This document shows positions 63,810-64,000 of a stretch of 64,000 nt of DNA, in pieces. This DNA comes from Halosimplex aquaticum (GTDB lineage: Archaea > Halobacteriota > Halobacteria > Halobacteriales > Haloarculaceae), in NCBI RefSeq assembly GCF_028747785.1, contig NZ_CP118158.1, forward strand, positions 1,054,001-1,118,000. The letters run 5' to 3'. Position numbers and translations under genes: made by a program. The notes beneath the pieces are model-generated. The model was not told the DNA's origin, made no database searches, and saw nothing but the letters and a program-made list of their open reading frames with translations. The first letter of the stretch is position 1; every line of letters begins with the position of its first letter.

Positions 63810-64000
63810 ATGTTCTATCACGAAGGAGACCAGCTCCAGTATCAGGTCGAAGTCGAGGAACCGGACCCGGAGTTCGCGAAGATGCTCCAGGAAGGGATCG
63901 GCGGCGTCGAGGGCGAGCTCCGCGTGGCGTTGCAGTACATGGCCCAGGCGATGGGGCTGCCCAAGACGGAGAAGTTCAAGCCGTATCGGCGCGCGCTGAT
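63810..64000 (+). CDS. Manganese catalase family protein (5' part)
   Basis: The first 63 codons are visible: MFYHEGDQLQYQVEVEEPDP, EFAKMLQEGIGGVEGELRVA, LQYMAQAMGLPKTEKFKPYR. This matches the N terminus of dimanganese (non-haem) catalases, including the first metal ligand Glu in GVEGELR. These enzymes convert hydrogen peroxide to water and oxygen. The gene runs out of the window. Confidence 0.85.
   Translation, partial: MFYHEGDQLQYQVEVEEPDPEFAKMLQEGIGGVEGELRVALQYMAQAMGLPKTEKFKPYRRAL

Overview
The window is haloarchaeal chromosome. It is very GC-rich and its proteins are strongly acidic. Genes have TATA-like boxes about 25-35 bases upstream, with leaderless or short-leader starts. The gene set is archaeal: Orc1/Cdc6 initiator, archaeal DnaG, Cbf5-type TruB, two-RCK TrkA, a Tat substrate, a PGF-CTERM-like surface protein and PhiH-type winged-helix regulators. 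I cannot assign a genus from the sequence alone. No similarity searches were run, so product names rest on motifs and family memory.

Layout. 1-7.4 kb is a cation and amino-acid transport block: the end of an APC permease fused to UspA domains, then two TrkH and two TrkA proteins. 7.4-9.6 kb holds an unrecognised membrane protein and a methyltransferase. 9.7-17.9 kb carries a translation-linked set (adk, DUF106, cmk, truB, tRNA-Pro). It is interrupted between DUF106 and cmk by azlCD, a decayed DUF2249 gene and a probable replication origin. The origin has an orc1/cdc6 gene flanked by about a dozen copies of an ORB-like repeat with core TCGCACACGGGGTGT, and an AT-rich stretch between inverted copies.

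17,881-25,344 is an integrated element. It is bounded by an exact 18-bp direct repeat of the 3' end of tRNA-Pro. It carries a small-gene operon, a hairpin-rich region, a HUH-type replication protein, AT-rich cargo, a PhiH-like repressor facing a divergent promoter with a symmetrical dyad, and a translationally coupled operon ending in a tyrosine integrase. The cargo includes a two-domain protein: an N-terminal nucleoside-deoxyribosyltransferase/TIR-like domain and a C-terminal winged helix like that of archaeal MCM. It is the best candidate in the window for an undescribed, possibly defensive, function.

25.8-64 kb is mostly ordinary chromosome: a calcium-repeat metallopeptidase, phosphoesterases, cis-prenyltransferase, MscS channel, pdxS, GH51-like glycosidase, sfsA, valS, CAP and M48 proteins, a DUF6293 regulator, a sodium:solute symporter pair, dnaG, GNAT-DUF92, homoserine kinase, two flavoproteins, surface proteins and the start of a manganese catalase. 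Points of interest here are a second, catalytically degenerate UppS beside a DUF92 polyprenyl-kinase-like gene, an O-methyltransferase with its SAM domain deleted, and paired hairpins with identical loops.
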